Source: Lineus longissimus
Lineage: Eukaryota; Nemertea; Pilidiophora; Heteronemertea; Lineidae
DNA: 64,000 nt
Assembly: GCF_910592395.1 (NCBI RefSeq)
Contig: NC_088316.1
Coordinates: forward strand, 14,446,001 to 14,510,000
Reading direction: 5' to 3'
Below are positions 48,739-61,400 of this stretch, in pieces (the stretch's first letter is position 1; each line of letters starts with the position of its first letter). The notes below the pieces were generated by a model that made no database searches, was not told the DNA's origin, and saw nothing but the letters and a program-made list of their open reading frames with translations. A program made the translations under genes and the position numbers.

Positions 48739-48833
48739 TTTTAGGCCAACACAAATATGCACCCATTTGAGATTTTTCAGAGAAATGAAAATAAAACACT
48801 AGAATCTCAAAATGTACTTGTGTTGGCTAAAAA
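48739..48833. mobile_element. foldback (MITE-like) element, copy 2
   Basis: Left arm TTTTAGGCCAACACAAATAT to TTTGAGATT (about 35 bp) and right arm AATCTCAAAATGTACTTGTG to TTGGCTAAAAA are reverse complements with few mismatches. Unit of about 95 bp with a 29-base AT-rich centre. Shares its arms with the element at 36221. Confidence 0.65.
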
Positions 48834-50302
48834 TGCCGCAAAAGTAAACCTGAATACATAGTCCGACGGTCGTCTAAATACCAGTGGTTATGAGGCAGTT
48901 GTCCCTTTAATAACCTACTCTACGCCGATGACATCATAATATCGGCCAATAAATAAATAATGATATTTCCGTCGGTATTGAATTGCTCACAGGAAGCAAA
49001 GATCACAATAACGCACAGTTGCCGGAAACCGTCCCCGGTAACCAGACTATATCTGTGGATTAGATCTCAATACGGCTCATTAGGGCCGATCAGGTACCCT
49101 GTGTTGATATCGCCGGACAACCAAACGACAATTAACGAACCACTCGCCAATTATTAGCAATTAACAGGAACTGTTGCGGTGAAACACCGACTTCCGAGAC
49201 CTCGAGCATGCGCAGTGTTCATTCTGGGTTTTGATTATCGAAACAACCGTGTTAGCGTTTTATTGGTGATCGTGATGAAAATATTGAGTTTCGAGCTCTA
49301 TGTGTCAACAAGTTTAGCTGGGGGATAGATGCAATGAGATGATTACTCAAAGTTGTAATCTACATGTACACGTACACGCATGTCGCCCTCCACGTGAGGA
49401 AATAGTCCTACCGAGGATCGAACCCATGACCGCAAAGATCTCTCACCTCAAAGAAAAAGATATCAAAAACTAAACAAAACAAAAATGCTTCGATTGATGC
49501 TCATATCTCGACTGGGCATACTCATTTTTGTTGCCGGATATTTTCCGAAGATGTATTAGTTCACATCAGATACAGAATGAGTTAACTCAGTTTCGGACCA
49601 ATCACCTGAGTGTTAAAATCAGTTGGTGATTGATACGAAGGCAGTAATGCATGGACGGATGAACAAGGTCCCACTGCACCTATCTGACAAGGCTATGAAA
49701 TATCGTGTTAGCAGCACCGGTTATAAAACAAAACCCTAATTACCCGGAAAGTGCGCATGCGTGGAGGCGAAGAGCCATTTGGGTCTAATACCCGTGAGTC
49801 ATTACCCGTTATAGTCAGCGATTGCAGGTGTTTTCGAATTTTCTCTGAAGCGCTTCGCTACAACAAAAGAGATGTTGAAACCTGGTTTAAATTTACACCA
49901 TTTTATTGGAATGTAGCTACGTTCGGGTTGTTGTAGATCAATTATTCAAAACCTATTGTCGTTCTGTATATTTTTCCTATATGCGTACTTTTCAACACAT
50001 CTTGCTTGCGGTTCGATCAATTTATTTCTGCTGTTTGAATTCCAGAAGGTCTCGTTCGTAAGGAAGACACTATTCCAAAGACAATTTTATTTCTCGGAAT
50101 GTACAGTTGAATCTTCTAAAAGTACATGTAAGCGCAAATGGTTTAACATAAGTAATTTTTCATAAGCTCGTGTATTTGTCATTGTTATTAAGACTACATG
50201 AGGATTCAAAAAGGATTTTGTAGAGATATAAATTATGGTCACAAGACTATTACAATAAAATGATAACAGTCAGGAAGTGAACCTTTTTTTGAAGAATATA
50301 AT

Positions 50303-50374
50303 TAGCAGAGCGTAGTTTCGATCTACGGACCTCTGGGTTATGGGCCCAGCACGCTTCCACTGCGCCACTCTGCT
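50303..50374 (-). tRNA. initiator tRNA-Met (CAT), copy 6
   Basis: Identical in sequence to copy 1. Unlike the others it has no T-run close behind: on the minus strand the first TTTT comes about 42 bases after the 3' end, past an A7 tract, so it may give a longer primary transcript. Confidence 0.96.
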
Positions 50375-53300
50375 TCTTGAATGAACTGTGAACACACAGT
50401 TGAATGGTTCCATCACAATCAAACGATAAGGATCACCTTCTTTACTGACAAACCAGTATGGTAAAATCAAGCTACATTGGGAGTCTAACTTACGTAATGA
50501 AAACACATTGGCTCTTTTAATTTAAAACAGGGTATAGCATTTTTCCGCATCTCTGGTCTGGTGACATCTCCCCTGAGACCCCTCCTCCATTGTCGCTAAT
50601 GAATCGAGTACCTTGTCATACGCACTTCACCATCCAAGAGGCAGATTAAAATATCATTTCATTTGTCGGCCGTCCCAGGGCACGTCCTCGGCGGTAATAT
50701 TCACCGCTTAGAGAGGATGTAGCTGATATCATACGGGTGGGTCAGCACGTGGACATGGATTCCCGCCTCAGATGATTTGGTTGTTGGCAGATTAAATGTC
50801 ATGTCCAGTAGCGTGATTTATGGTCGCATCAAGCAGGTACATGAGGGACAGTTCCTGATACCTAAAGCACATTTGATACGTATATGTCCGTGATACTGGA
50901 ACTTTATTCTCCGTTCTTTCAATATACTGTCACGCAGATGGCGAGTAACAATATAGGCCCCTACATGCAGGAGAATTAATTTTACCATCATTTGGTCGTT
51001 TTGCTACAATGCAAATCTCATTGGCAAAGGTTCTAGATTGGAGTAACATTCCCTCTTCTAATTGCACAAATCAGAACGACTCCGCATTGCCGCTTGTAAC
51101 ATAAAGAGATCTCCCAGCATACACCTCTCTTGGCTAATTGGCCCTGACACACCACAATTTGCACTACCTCTGTAATGGTCGGTTACCGCTCTTGCGTTAT
51201 GGAGATAAACGGTAAGGACTATCATCTAGATAGCTTCTGATGCGAGCAGTTTTCTAAACGTTTGTCCCTGTCAGTGTGGGTTAGCCTCAAAGCAGCGGCA
51301 GCGGTTGGGTCCCGCAGGTTCGCTGTGGGGGCGAATTGCCCTGTCGCGTGCTCGGGCGTCGGAGGGCGGTGTAGGGACGCTTTAGGACCCCCTGTAAGCC
51401 CAAAGAACCCATTACGGAAAAAAGATCTGAAGAGTTTACGGACTAACATGCAAACCATAACCTTTAAGGTCATCTCGCATCTGCCTCGAGATTTTATGGT
51501 AAATCTTTCTCGGTAAATACTGTCGGAAGTAGTTGCTTTTTACCTATAGGTGTCACTTGTCATTTATCTTTAAGGGACATTTTCTTTAAGGTGTCGAAGA
51601 AATTAACGGTTTGAAGCAAGAACGCACTTGTTTGCTATGATTATTTACAATGTTCACTACGGTTTCTGAATTTTGCTTTGCGCTTGGCAATTAACTTTGT
51701 AATGATATTTTAAAAGCCGTGAGTCTCTCAGGGAAAAAAATCTTGTGCTTGAACTCTCTAATGAATATCCGCTGTATTGTTAAATGTAGTAAGCGGATTT
51801 GACATCATAATTAAGAGGAATAGCCCATTGTACAATACCAGCAAATGTTGATGTTGAGAGATTGCTAATTGGTATAGCTGTACGATTGCTTTAGTTAAGA
51901 TGTTAGTTTAAATGGCGGTTTTAGTAAGGTTTTCAAATCAATGTTCAAAACTCACTCAATACTATAAACAAAATTCAATTCTCATTTTTTTGGAATTACT
52001 CCTGTGCGTGTTCATACAAAGTGTGATTTGTGGTGCGATCAGCAAAAAGCTATTATCAACTGAAGCTTTATCAACATTTTTGACTCGTGACAGGAATAAA
52101 GTCGAGAATGTTTTGGCAGTTTGTATTCAAATGAGAAATCCGTTTCACTTAGCTAGCCTAGCGTTGGATGGGAGGACACGTGAAGGAGTTCAAAGTCAAT
52201 GATGCTGTCGTTTGAAGAGAATGGGAAATCAGTTCTTTCCCTAGTTCTTTGTGATAAATCATTATAGAGACAATAGGATGGTCGATTTTTAAAATTTTTC
52301 CAATGAAGAATGTATTTATAGCCGCTGCGTTGCATCATACTAACCATTGAATTACTCGAAAAGCGTAAATAAATGTACATTATCGTCAAAATATTTGCAA
52401 ATGCGTCAGGTTCGAATGTTTTTTGTCCCAGAAATGAATTCAGCACCAGAAGGTAAATAACTCACTACAAACTGTCAACAGTGTTTCGTCGTCGTATAGA
52501 TAGATGTAACCCCAAACCATTTTATAATAATGGCATATGCAATGGTTAAAATTTCAATTAAATCTCGCTAAATAACATTGAGAGGGTTAGCCGAAGGGTT
52601 TCATAAGAATATCAATAGATTGCTATCGATAGAAGCCATTATTGCTAAACTGTGTATGGTGCCGTTGGCTTGGGGCTGTGACTGGGGCCCGAATTTGTCA
52701 GGCAAGGGATGAGCACGGCTGATCTGATCCGGGATAGGGTTGGCTAGGTTTTCTCTTGAGGAAAATTAGTTATAACGTGAAAGGAGTTCGATGTAGGCAA
52801 CCTAGGTATTAGACATCTGAAACAGCATTTTTTTAAAAATTAGACCAGGATGTATTTTAATATCACAAATCAAAAGGTGAAAGCAAAACTATTTACGCTC
52901 GCCTTGTATATTTTTGGTGAAAGTGATAAAACTATCAAAAGTAATAAAGCTAAGTTTAGCTCAGCACGCTTCTAACAGTAAAACTATGCCAATTATTAGC
53001 TGTTCATGGTGTTTTAATAACAGTTTAAAAATCAAAGGGAAAATATCATATGAACTTCTTTACATCCACTCCTCGTCCAAGTCCCATGAAAACATGATTT
53101 TTTTGGTCAAAAGCGTGCGCTTGTTAAGAATAAATCCGCAAACATGCTAATATCCATCCGTAGTACTCCCTTGAATTACATCTAATTTCTATTCCAATCG
53201 GAGCCCTCTCCGTTACTTATAATACGATGCCGTATCTGGCTCTCAGGCTGTACCACAGTACTTCGTGGTAATCCACAGTGTCTTCGATATATAATCGGGA

Positions 53301-54354
53301 AAACATTATCCATCACAGTTGCAATACCATGTGACGTCACTATCTACATCCTTGTACACTCCAGAAAGAAGATGTCACCAATAATCCCTTCACAGATGTC
53401 TACAAATATCGTTGGACTCCGTCTGATACCTTTCCGTGGTGCCATATTCTATGATTAAAGCATTTCAGACATCTCCTCATATAGTTCCCTAGCTCTCTGA
53501 TTATTAATGTATCCAGTCGACTAACACACATTAGAGCCGTGTACTCGCTCACTTTCTCATAAATGTTTTAAAAGCGACCGGTTTCCATTTTCTAACTATT
53601 AAGCTAATAGCGTTTTGTAGTCTCGTACTCGAAGTGTACATCCACATGTACATGTACACGTATGGTCGAAACAAGTGAATATTCGACGAGGGTGAAACTC
53701 TACGTCTAATTCATTTCAGCAATGAGCCGTTCGTAGCCAATTTTCACAATCATAGTGATTACGTTTCGGTGATCTTAGAGGGTTCGCGAAATATCGTGTG
53801 ATATTTGGATTAATGATGAAAGAGAGATCCTTAATTCGCTGTTACAGTATTACTCCATGACTTGTATTCAGTTCGTGTTAATGCTTTGTGACCAGACAGG
53901 ATTTGACCGTAAGCGCTATCCCTTGCTAATAGTACAAGACAATAGAGAGTGGACATAACGTGTCTCAACTAAGAGGTTCGGGATCAGTTACTATTGTAAA
54001 AGTTACATTTGATGCGTGTTTGGATTATCTTTTCAGCAATGACAGTCCTAGTTTTAGGACTGCATCATTATGCTAAATCGATGCTTGTCACACATTTCTT
54101 AGTGGTTTCAAAAAGGCTCAACTATTGCGGATCGGTCAAACTCCGTACTGCATGTCATCCCCGAGACTCGTCCATTTATTTTTCCTCAAAATATTGTCCT
54201 TGAAATTTGAACAAGGTTGAACAAGTTGTTCAAATCGAGAAAGTCATAATATACAATTATCCAGGTGGAGGGACAATCAGCAAAACTTAACGCACATAGA
54301 GTAGAGTTTGTTATCAAATAATGAAATGATGAAATTGCTTCTTCAGAATGATGT

Positions 54355-54418
54355 AAGTGGGTCGCGTATATTAATAAAAACAATCAAAGTGGGTCGCATA
54401 TATCAAGATGAACAATGA
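54355..54418 (+). repeat. 32-bp imperfect direct dimer
   Basis: AAGTGGGTCGCGTATATTAA at 54355 recurs as AAGTGGGTCGCATATATCAA at 54387, with a related AAACAATCA / GAACAATGA end. Confidence 0.7.
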
Positions 54419-57300
54419 TGACACAGGTGTAGAAATCTATTATAATGGTTTTATTAGCCTCTCAAATAGAGGAAGACCTGTGGATGACACTTGCAAATAA
54501 AAATGAAGTGTCCTCATCAAAGATACGCAACAAATCTATAGCTCCGATATGAGGCGAGCGAGCATTCTGTAATCTGTCCATGCAATGTATCACAATCACG
54601 TCTGCTCTAAACTCAAAGATAAACAGAACGCAGGTGGTATGATAACCGGAACAAATCATTGCCATTCAATGGAGAGGAGGAGGTTTGTGTCAAAACGGCA
54701 AGTAAATATTCCACTGATAATGAAGTGGGCAGCCCCAGGTATGACAAAAGCTCGACAATAGAGGGCGTATTCCGTGGTTTGAGATTTCGTATCGGAACCT
54801 ATTCACCATCAAGTACCACTCGGGGTAACAATGCCCCCAGATTTACCAAAGTACTCCACGGAACAATAAAAGTACCCGAGCACGTGCGTAAACACTTGAT
54901 GATCCAGTGGCTTGGGGACAGGGCTCGAGTAGAAAATTTGTGAGATAAGCTTACAATGTACTTTAGATGGACCTTCATAATGCTACAATAGCAAGACTAA
55001 AAAACCATTACTTCATCACGAAATATGAAGAAAAAAGATATCGCACTTTCATCATTCTATCTGACATTGGCGCTGATCTGCAACATGGGGAGGCTCTATT
55101 GGAAAAAATCTTTGCTGGCAAAACGCATTCTTCGAAACATGGGACTCAATGGAAGCACTGCGAGTGGCTTGCATCCCGACCATCGTCCAACAACCACATT
55201 CGTGGATCCACGAGTGTCAACAGGGCCGTTTTATGACCCAGTAGCATTGAAACGTTTTTATCTAATAAATCCCAACTATAGTATTTGCCCTGAATTGCAG
55301 CTGGATAACCTTTTGGCAAAATTTCATAATTCCTGCGGAATATTATGCTCCACACTGCCTTTCCGGTGATGACAACCAGCCTTCCAGTAGAGACGGAGGA
55401 TGCTCCCGCGAGTCGCGTGCATTTAGACCATCTGCCAATTGTCTCCCAAGCGAGCTTATCACGGAAGGTGATAATATTTCAAAGTTACACTCATTAGGCC
55501 ATTTCGTTCTCCTAATCAAGGCGGGTGCTGACTCTACTCACGGAAAATTGGAATTTTTATGAAATTAGTTTTTCATATAATGTTAGTTCTTTGGAAGTTG
55601 ATCATGATGCGGTTTGTGTTACACGAACTGGTTTCATTGAAAAGCCTTGGGCGTGATTAAAATATTGAATTGGCGACCTTGCCATGTATGATTTTGTACT
55701 TATGTTTGAAGATCATGATACACTCGCTGTAAATTTTGGATGTCATAGTAGAATTTTATGATACCTGGAGAATCATGTCTCGCAACGTTTTCATTTTACA
55801 TATTTACAGCCGTCTTTACAAATCAGATGATTTCCGCAAAAGGCAAAGGTACTGGGCGAGGAACGACGCATCATCCTTGCAGTGAAACCGAATTCCTCTG
55901 CAGGCCATGCTCCACTAAGAACAGCAAAGCAATGTCGGGAGGGATCTGGTTGGCGAATTCGATCGTTCGGCGCTTGGCTGTCCCTGTGTGTTGGCAAAAG
56001 TCATCACCCCTGACCCATAATCACATAGTCAAATTACTATCTAATATCAGAAACACAAGATCATTTAACGCCTAACAGTCATCCAATCAAACGTATCTGT
56101 TTCATACAAGTTTAGTGTTGATAGATTTAGGAAGACGGCTGAAATCATCAAATTTAGCAATAACAGTAGTTTGTGAAAGCGAATCTGTGGTTAGATGGTA
56201 ATAACTAGTAATCAGAATGATTGCGGTGCAATATTGACGGGGTGAGTGGATTCGGTTTCGCGGGTCGCGATACTGATGTCAGTTTGGCCTTAAAGGGTGG
56301 CTAAGGGCGACATTTGTCGACGATAGAAGATGAAACCAACCTCATTAGCCATTTACGAAGCAATTTGAGCAAAGAAACGATTCGACAGAGATTTCAGACC
56401 TGGTAATGGTTTTCAGAGATAGATTGGTGCTTCTCACCAATGAATCACAGAAAAAGGAAGGATTCGCCGTCAATATTTCTTTCTAATTTTGTCAATTTTG
56501 ATATTTTATACGGGCAGGCCTGGTTATATTAGGGGTCACGGCGAAATTGACAAACCAAAGCATCGAGTCCTCTAACTGAACAAGGGTGACGGGTTTCAGG
56601 TGATAAGACTGGGTTTCGTCCGGCCTGAGTATGGTGGTGTGTTCCTGCAATGAAAATAGCCATCTCGGTGAACGTTTTAACTTCAGCTTGCTGCCGCTTC
56701 CTCTAAGAAAGGTGTTGGCCCTCCACAGGCAAATATTCAGGAAGAACACAGTTGTCATACTACATATAAACCTTGATTACAAAACGCTATAGGCAAACAA
56801 TTTGCAAATACTTTGACATGATGATAAATCGTAATTTATCATCAGTATCACATCTCATCAAATATGACACCTAATTGTAGTTTTAGATTTATTGAACTCG
56901 GATGCTGATTGACTATCGTCAGCCGACTGAGACGGAGCTTTTATGAACCAATAACCTAATTGAGATCTCTATTACCCGCGGAAATATGGCTCAACTTCTC
57001 TGCTTTTCAATGGGTCCGTTGTTGGTAACTGACTGCCAATGAATGGATCTCGCAAAACACGCCCAGTTATCAGTCGCATGAACATGTATGATGTCCCGAG
57101 CTTCTCAGTAGTAGCTCAGCTTAATCGATCTGATAACTTTGGAATCCTACATGTATCTTTATTTTAAGGAGCAATTTAGTGTACGTTAAATTGTTTTTTG
57201 AGTTCACATTTCCCACAGAAGAGTTGGCAGCATGATGTTGTAGTCCCTGCCAAGCTGGGAGGCCAATAAGTAGATGATTGGCGATGCTGAAGATACTGGT

Positions 57301-57342
57301 GACGATGATGATGATGATGACGACGACGACGACGACGATGAT
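57301..57342 (+). repeat. (GAT)n-(GAC)n compound microsatellite
   Basis: A run of GATGAT units passes into six GAC units and back to GATGAT. It produces a spurious His/Arg- or Val/Ile-rich open frame on the minus strand. Confidence 0.95.
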
Positions 57343-58084
57343 ACAGATTCGACCAATCAACCAAAAAAGCATTATATTTGAATAATGATTGACAAAATAA
57401 ATGACGGAATTTTGATAGAAAGAAAGTAAAATCAATAATTTCACTGACTGAATAAATTCACAGAAAAAAATCATTAAAATACGCTGGTGCACACCCAGAG
57501 GCCCAGCGAGACCACTAAATAGCCAAAACCACACGCTCATTCCCACCTTTCTCACCAAGACAAACACTAATTAAAACAAAGCTTGAACTTTGCCTGGGGA
57601 AAGAAGCAGCTTTAATGAACAAGCGAACACAAGTTGTAATCGCTTTAGCCCATTGTTTAGGGGCGACCTCCCTATTGTTGTTACGCCTCAAGCGTGGCGA
57701 GTGAAAGTGGGATTTCTATGGCGGCACGCGCTACCGTGGACTTGTTTTCTTTTGGGACAATGGCGCCGTATGCCCGGCGCAGGTAAACCTGCCCATGGGT
57801 CGCCCCGGAGGGGGCACCCCATTCAACCGGCTCGTGACAATGTTTGGGGTGTTAACCCAGCTTATGTTGCTGTTTCACAATTTGGCGTCCTCCTGATCCA
57901 ACCATGCGGCACGCGCCGATATGAATGACGCTTAATTTACACGAAACCAAATTCCACCCGTCCACTCTCACCTCCGTCCAATCTCCATCACAGTGCGGCA
58001 CCAGAAGGGGTTTTCCCACGTGGTTTCTTTATTTATCATGCGCACTGGAGTTTAGTCAAGTATCATTAAATTCTGCGGTGCTCG

Positions 58085-58120
58085 CCTGCGCATGCGCGCG
58101 TATTGGTCACGTGACGTGTT
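58085..58120 (+). promoter_or_regulatory. NRF1 / CCAAT / E-box promoter patch
   Basis: TGCGCATGCGCG at 58087-58098 is a near-perfect NRF1 palindrome, followed by ATTGG (reverse CCAAT) and TCACGTGACGTG (E-box plus CRE half). This is a typical TATA-less CpG promoter in an AT-rich region, 190-220 bases upstream of the ATG at 58309. Confidence 0.5.
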
Positions 58121-58308
58121 CGGAGAGAGAACAGGTGCAGGTTGCATTCATAGCAATGCCATACAAATCCAAACGCCGCCGTATCGGGTTATTAGTTGTA
58201 AGGCAAACACTGACAGGTTGACGTCGAAGGAGCAACGGGACGCGCAGTTTTTGACTAGGGAGTTTCACATAATTCGCAATCACGGATTTTATACAGGCAA
58301 CAGGAAAT

Positions 58309-58455
58309 ATGATGAACTCCAAACAGCCTTTAGGCATACATCACGGAATGAACTCGAGTCCTATACCTGGGCGATATTCGCCACCTTATCGTCCGCCGGA
58401 CCCAATGCGAAGGATGTCAAACCCTGGAGTTGGATTGGCGCTACACTACGAAAAC
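58309..58455 (+). CDS. candidate first coding exon behind the NRF1 promoter
   Basis: ATG-ATG at 58309 opens a frame reading MMNSKQPLGIHHGMNSSPIP, then GRYSPPYRPPDPMRRMSNPG and ending ALHYEN at a GTTAGT donor (58456), phase 0. If not spliced it ends two codons later (VS, stop TAA at 58462). Pro/Met/Arg/Ser-rich and disordered-looking; no family recognised. The longer overlapping frame beginning at 58092 covers the promoter elements and is judged a shadow. The donor is weak at +3, so the exon end is less sure than the start. Confidence 0.4.
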
Positions 58456-58464
58456 GTTAGTTAA

Positions 58465-61400
58465 TTTTTATTCATTTGCTCTTTTCTGGCACAGAGACCG
58501 TTTTTGGATAAATTTTTGATCAGGTTTGGCAATGGTAAAGTAAATACCTTAAATTATTTATACTCTATCCGCAGTTATTTATCTATCGTTTGGATTAGAT
58601 GTTTTAAAAGTTTCATCATGCGCGAATGACAACACTTCATTGACACATCGTTCTTTTACACATTAAATTTTCAGTCCCTTATCCATTGCTGTGATCAAGC
58701 TGGGAAGAGGGACTTCAATAATTAATTCGTTTCACGAAACTGGGCAAAAGAATTCGATGGCATCTTTGAACAATGTATCCCTAGATATTTTAACTAACTA
58801 TTTATTTCATTCGTACAATTGTAGCCTACATCAATTTCTGCTGGTAAATTTTAGTTTGACATTTGTGCCTTGCGTTAGCTGGCGTGCTCAGATAATGTGC
58901 AAAAGTTTTGCAATCTTACTAATTTTAGAATGGGAACTTTTATAATTGATTAATTGATCACATAAAATGATTTAAAATACGCGTTCATGGAATTAGCAAA
59001 GAATTTTTAACTTGTTAACTACATGTGTAATTTGGTGTTAGTTGATGAAATCGCAAACACAAAAGTTAAGCTTGTCATTTGTTACCCGGTTTGCTATCAC
59101 CATTAAAATAACCAAATAATTGCATCATTCATTTAAGTTCAATTTTCTAATGTTTTGAATGAATAAAACTATTAGAATATAATAAAACATAATAAAGTTA
59201 GGATGTAGGATTTATTCTTAAGTGCGTGGGTATTAGATAGATTTGTTGAGAACAAAACGGTAAAACATGAATTTAGACTTCATACATTTAAATGCTTTTA
59301 TAGTAACGACCTTTGTTATCAAATATGTTACTGCACGCCAATGAGAATTACATTTGAATTTCATATATGAATATGTCAACAATTAATAAAATGCGCAAAA
59401 AACATTCGATAAAAATTGAATTTCGCGTTCAAAACACGTAGAACAAAGTGCCTCAGCATAGACTTGTCAGATACTGAAGTAAATGTAATTTGAAAATAAA
59501 CCATTTCGTATGCAACATCACTGCATACACTAAGTATAAATTCTAAGCCTACGTGGCCTTTGTTTGTTAGTGAAAATCCCTATGAATAAGTACAAAAAGC
59601 ATCTCCCAATACAATTGAAAGCTTTTAACTGTGTGTATAAAAGGTACATGTATTATTGTTTGTAGACTATTGTATCTATTTGATGACAATGAAAGGGTAA
59701 TTTCACTTAAATAAGGAAATCCTACTGGTGTACCCTCCTGCAGTTTTCGCCAGATCTGTCACCAGTTCTGTACTGTGTGTCCTTCCCCACATGTTGTAGT
59801 TGGATTGTAATTTCCGAATAACCGAGGAAAAACTATAATTTTCAAAGAAGACGCTTTTTATTCACATGCAACACAAGGAACGCTTTACCCTGGAAGCATA
59901 TTCCAACATTTATAATATTTGACAAAATACTAAAATTCCATCTCTTAAGTTTTTCATTTTGGTGAAATAATTGTCTGACGAAATGATCAACAAGTATCTC
60001 AGTGATTTTCCGGCTTTTCCTAAATTCATCTATACCTAAAAGTGACCAAATATACACGGCCTACGTAGAACAGAAGCCTCCATCATTCCATTTGGGCCCA
60101 AATGGGATAACATATCACTTAATTAAATAGTTGCGCCGGATTCAACCATACCCAAACACAAAACTCTAAAAAAATACGCATCACCTCAAAAGAAAAAGTA
60201 ATATTTGTCACGAAGGGTAACAAATATCAACGAAATTAATATACATTAATTCATCAGAGTTCCAGCACAGATTAATTCAAAGCTAAAAAACACCAAATTA
60301 TAAACGTTACATTTAATCTCCAAAAGTATATATTTGGCAAGAATGTGATAACAAATATCATTGAATAAACTATAGCTCCATCAGCCATACCTTAGAAACA
60401 CAAAATTATAATGTTACACACCATCTCAAAAGTCGTTATTTCGTTCACTAATGCCGAGCACCATTTTGCCTGCATGATCACTGTACATCTTATTGTTTCT
60501 GCGACACGTTATTTTTTCCCGGGATTCCCCCAGATTCCCCAAGAGGATTATCTAAGCAGATTAACACTGATCCAATTTCTTTCTGCTTAGCAATATGTTC
60601 CAACCAGGCCGGGTAAATCTAAAAATTGAGTAAATGTACACAAGTATGTACAGTATTCTGAGTGTTCTTAGGGTGGCATGTACGCTTCACACTGATGTTG
60701 TGGTGTTCCGTCTGCCTTGCGTACTTCAGATATTAAGACCAAGTTCTTTCGAGTTAATAATTTACATGTGTCCTGCTAGCAATTAGAAATTAACATCATG
60801 ATGCATTAATGACCCAGGCACGCCAGCGCTAGGAAACTCGACATTATAGAACGTTTCTATATAAATATAGGCTACTTTTCACACAATCATCAAAGAAATT
60901 AATTTTCAGTTCGAATTTATTTAGTTTGACAATCTCAGATACACAAAATTCCACGAATGAACCTTGCCTTTAACGTTTCGTGGGCCAAACCGCGCAGGGG
61001 ACGGGACACTGTGAATCACGCATTTAGTTGTCTCACCATTTTCGCGTTGAAATTGACGATAATAAGGTAATGCACTGGTAATTGTCTTCTGGGGAAGAGG
61101 ACCCGTTTAAATGATGTTCTGGAGATGATTGATTGGGTGAAATTACTGATAGTTTCGCGACAGCTGGATCGTGTCCTAAAACAATAGAGTGCCATAAATG
61201 GGAAAAGATAGCGTCCATGTGCCCGGGGTCTTGTTGTTCAAAACAACTTAAGTCACAAACTTGGCGTTACCTTTCACTTGGCGTTATTTCCCAATGATCT
61301 TTCGCCAAATCAGAAACATCAACGAAATAATTTCAGCTAAATCGGACAGTATTGTTCTTCAGAATGGTACATACTAAACTTAGTCCAACGTTACCATGGA

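Larger units (their letters stand above)
46940..50302. other. gene-poor DNA
   Basis: Apart from the candidate exon at 48102 and the foldback element at 48739, no gene is supported. TGCGCATGCG (NRF1-like) beside CCGGAAAGT (ETS-like) at 49744-49761 may be a CpG promoter without a recognised transcript. A minus-strand B-box-like GGTTCGATCC occurs at about 49415-49424. Confidence 0.35.
50375..58080. other. gene-poor DNA
   Basis: No supported gene. Items seen: a GC-rich islet at 51250-51395 with an exon-like minus-strand opening, a 32-bp direct dimer at 54355-54418, and a trinucleotide microsatellite at 57301-57342. Confidence 0.35.

Noticed and set aside
50566-50590. CCCTGAGACCC, the 5' part of miR-125/lin-4
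   Set aside because: The match ends after 11 bases and no hairpin partner was seen nearby.
54659-54943. 94-residue frame with mixed composition
   Set aside because: It begins at TTG, has no ATG in place and no recognised domain.
57121-57567. 148-residue minus-strand frame rich in Val/Ile
   Set aside because: Its core is the translated trinucleotide microsatellite.
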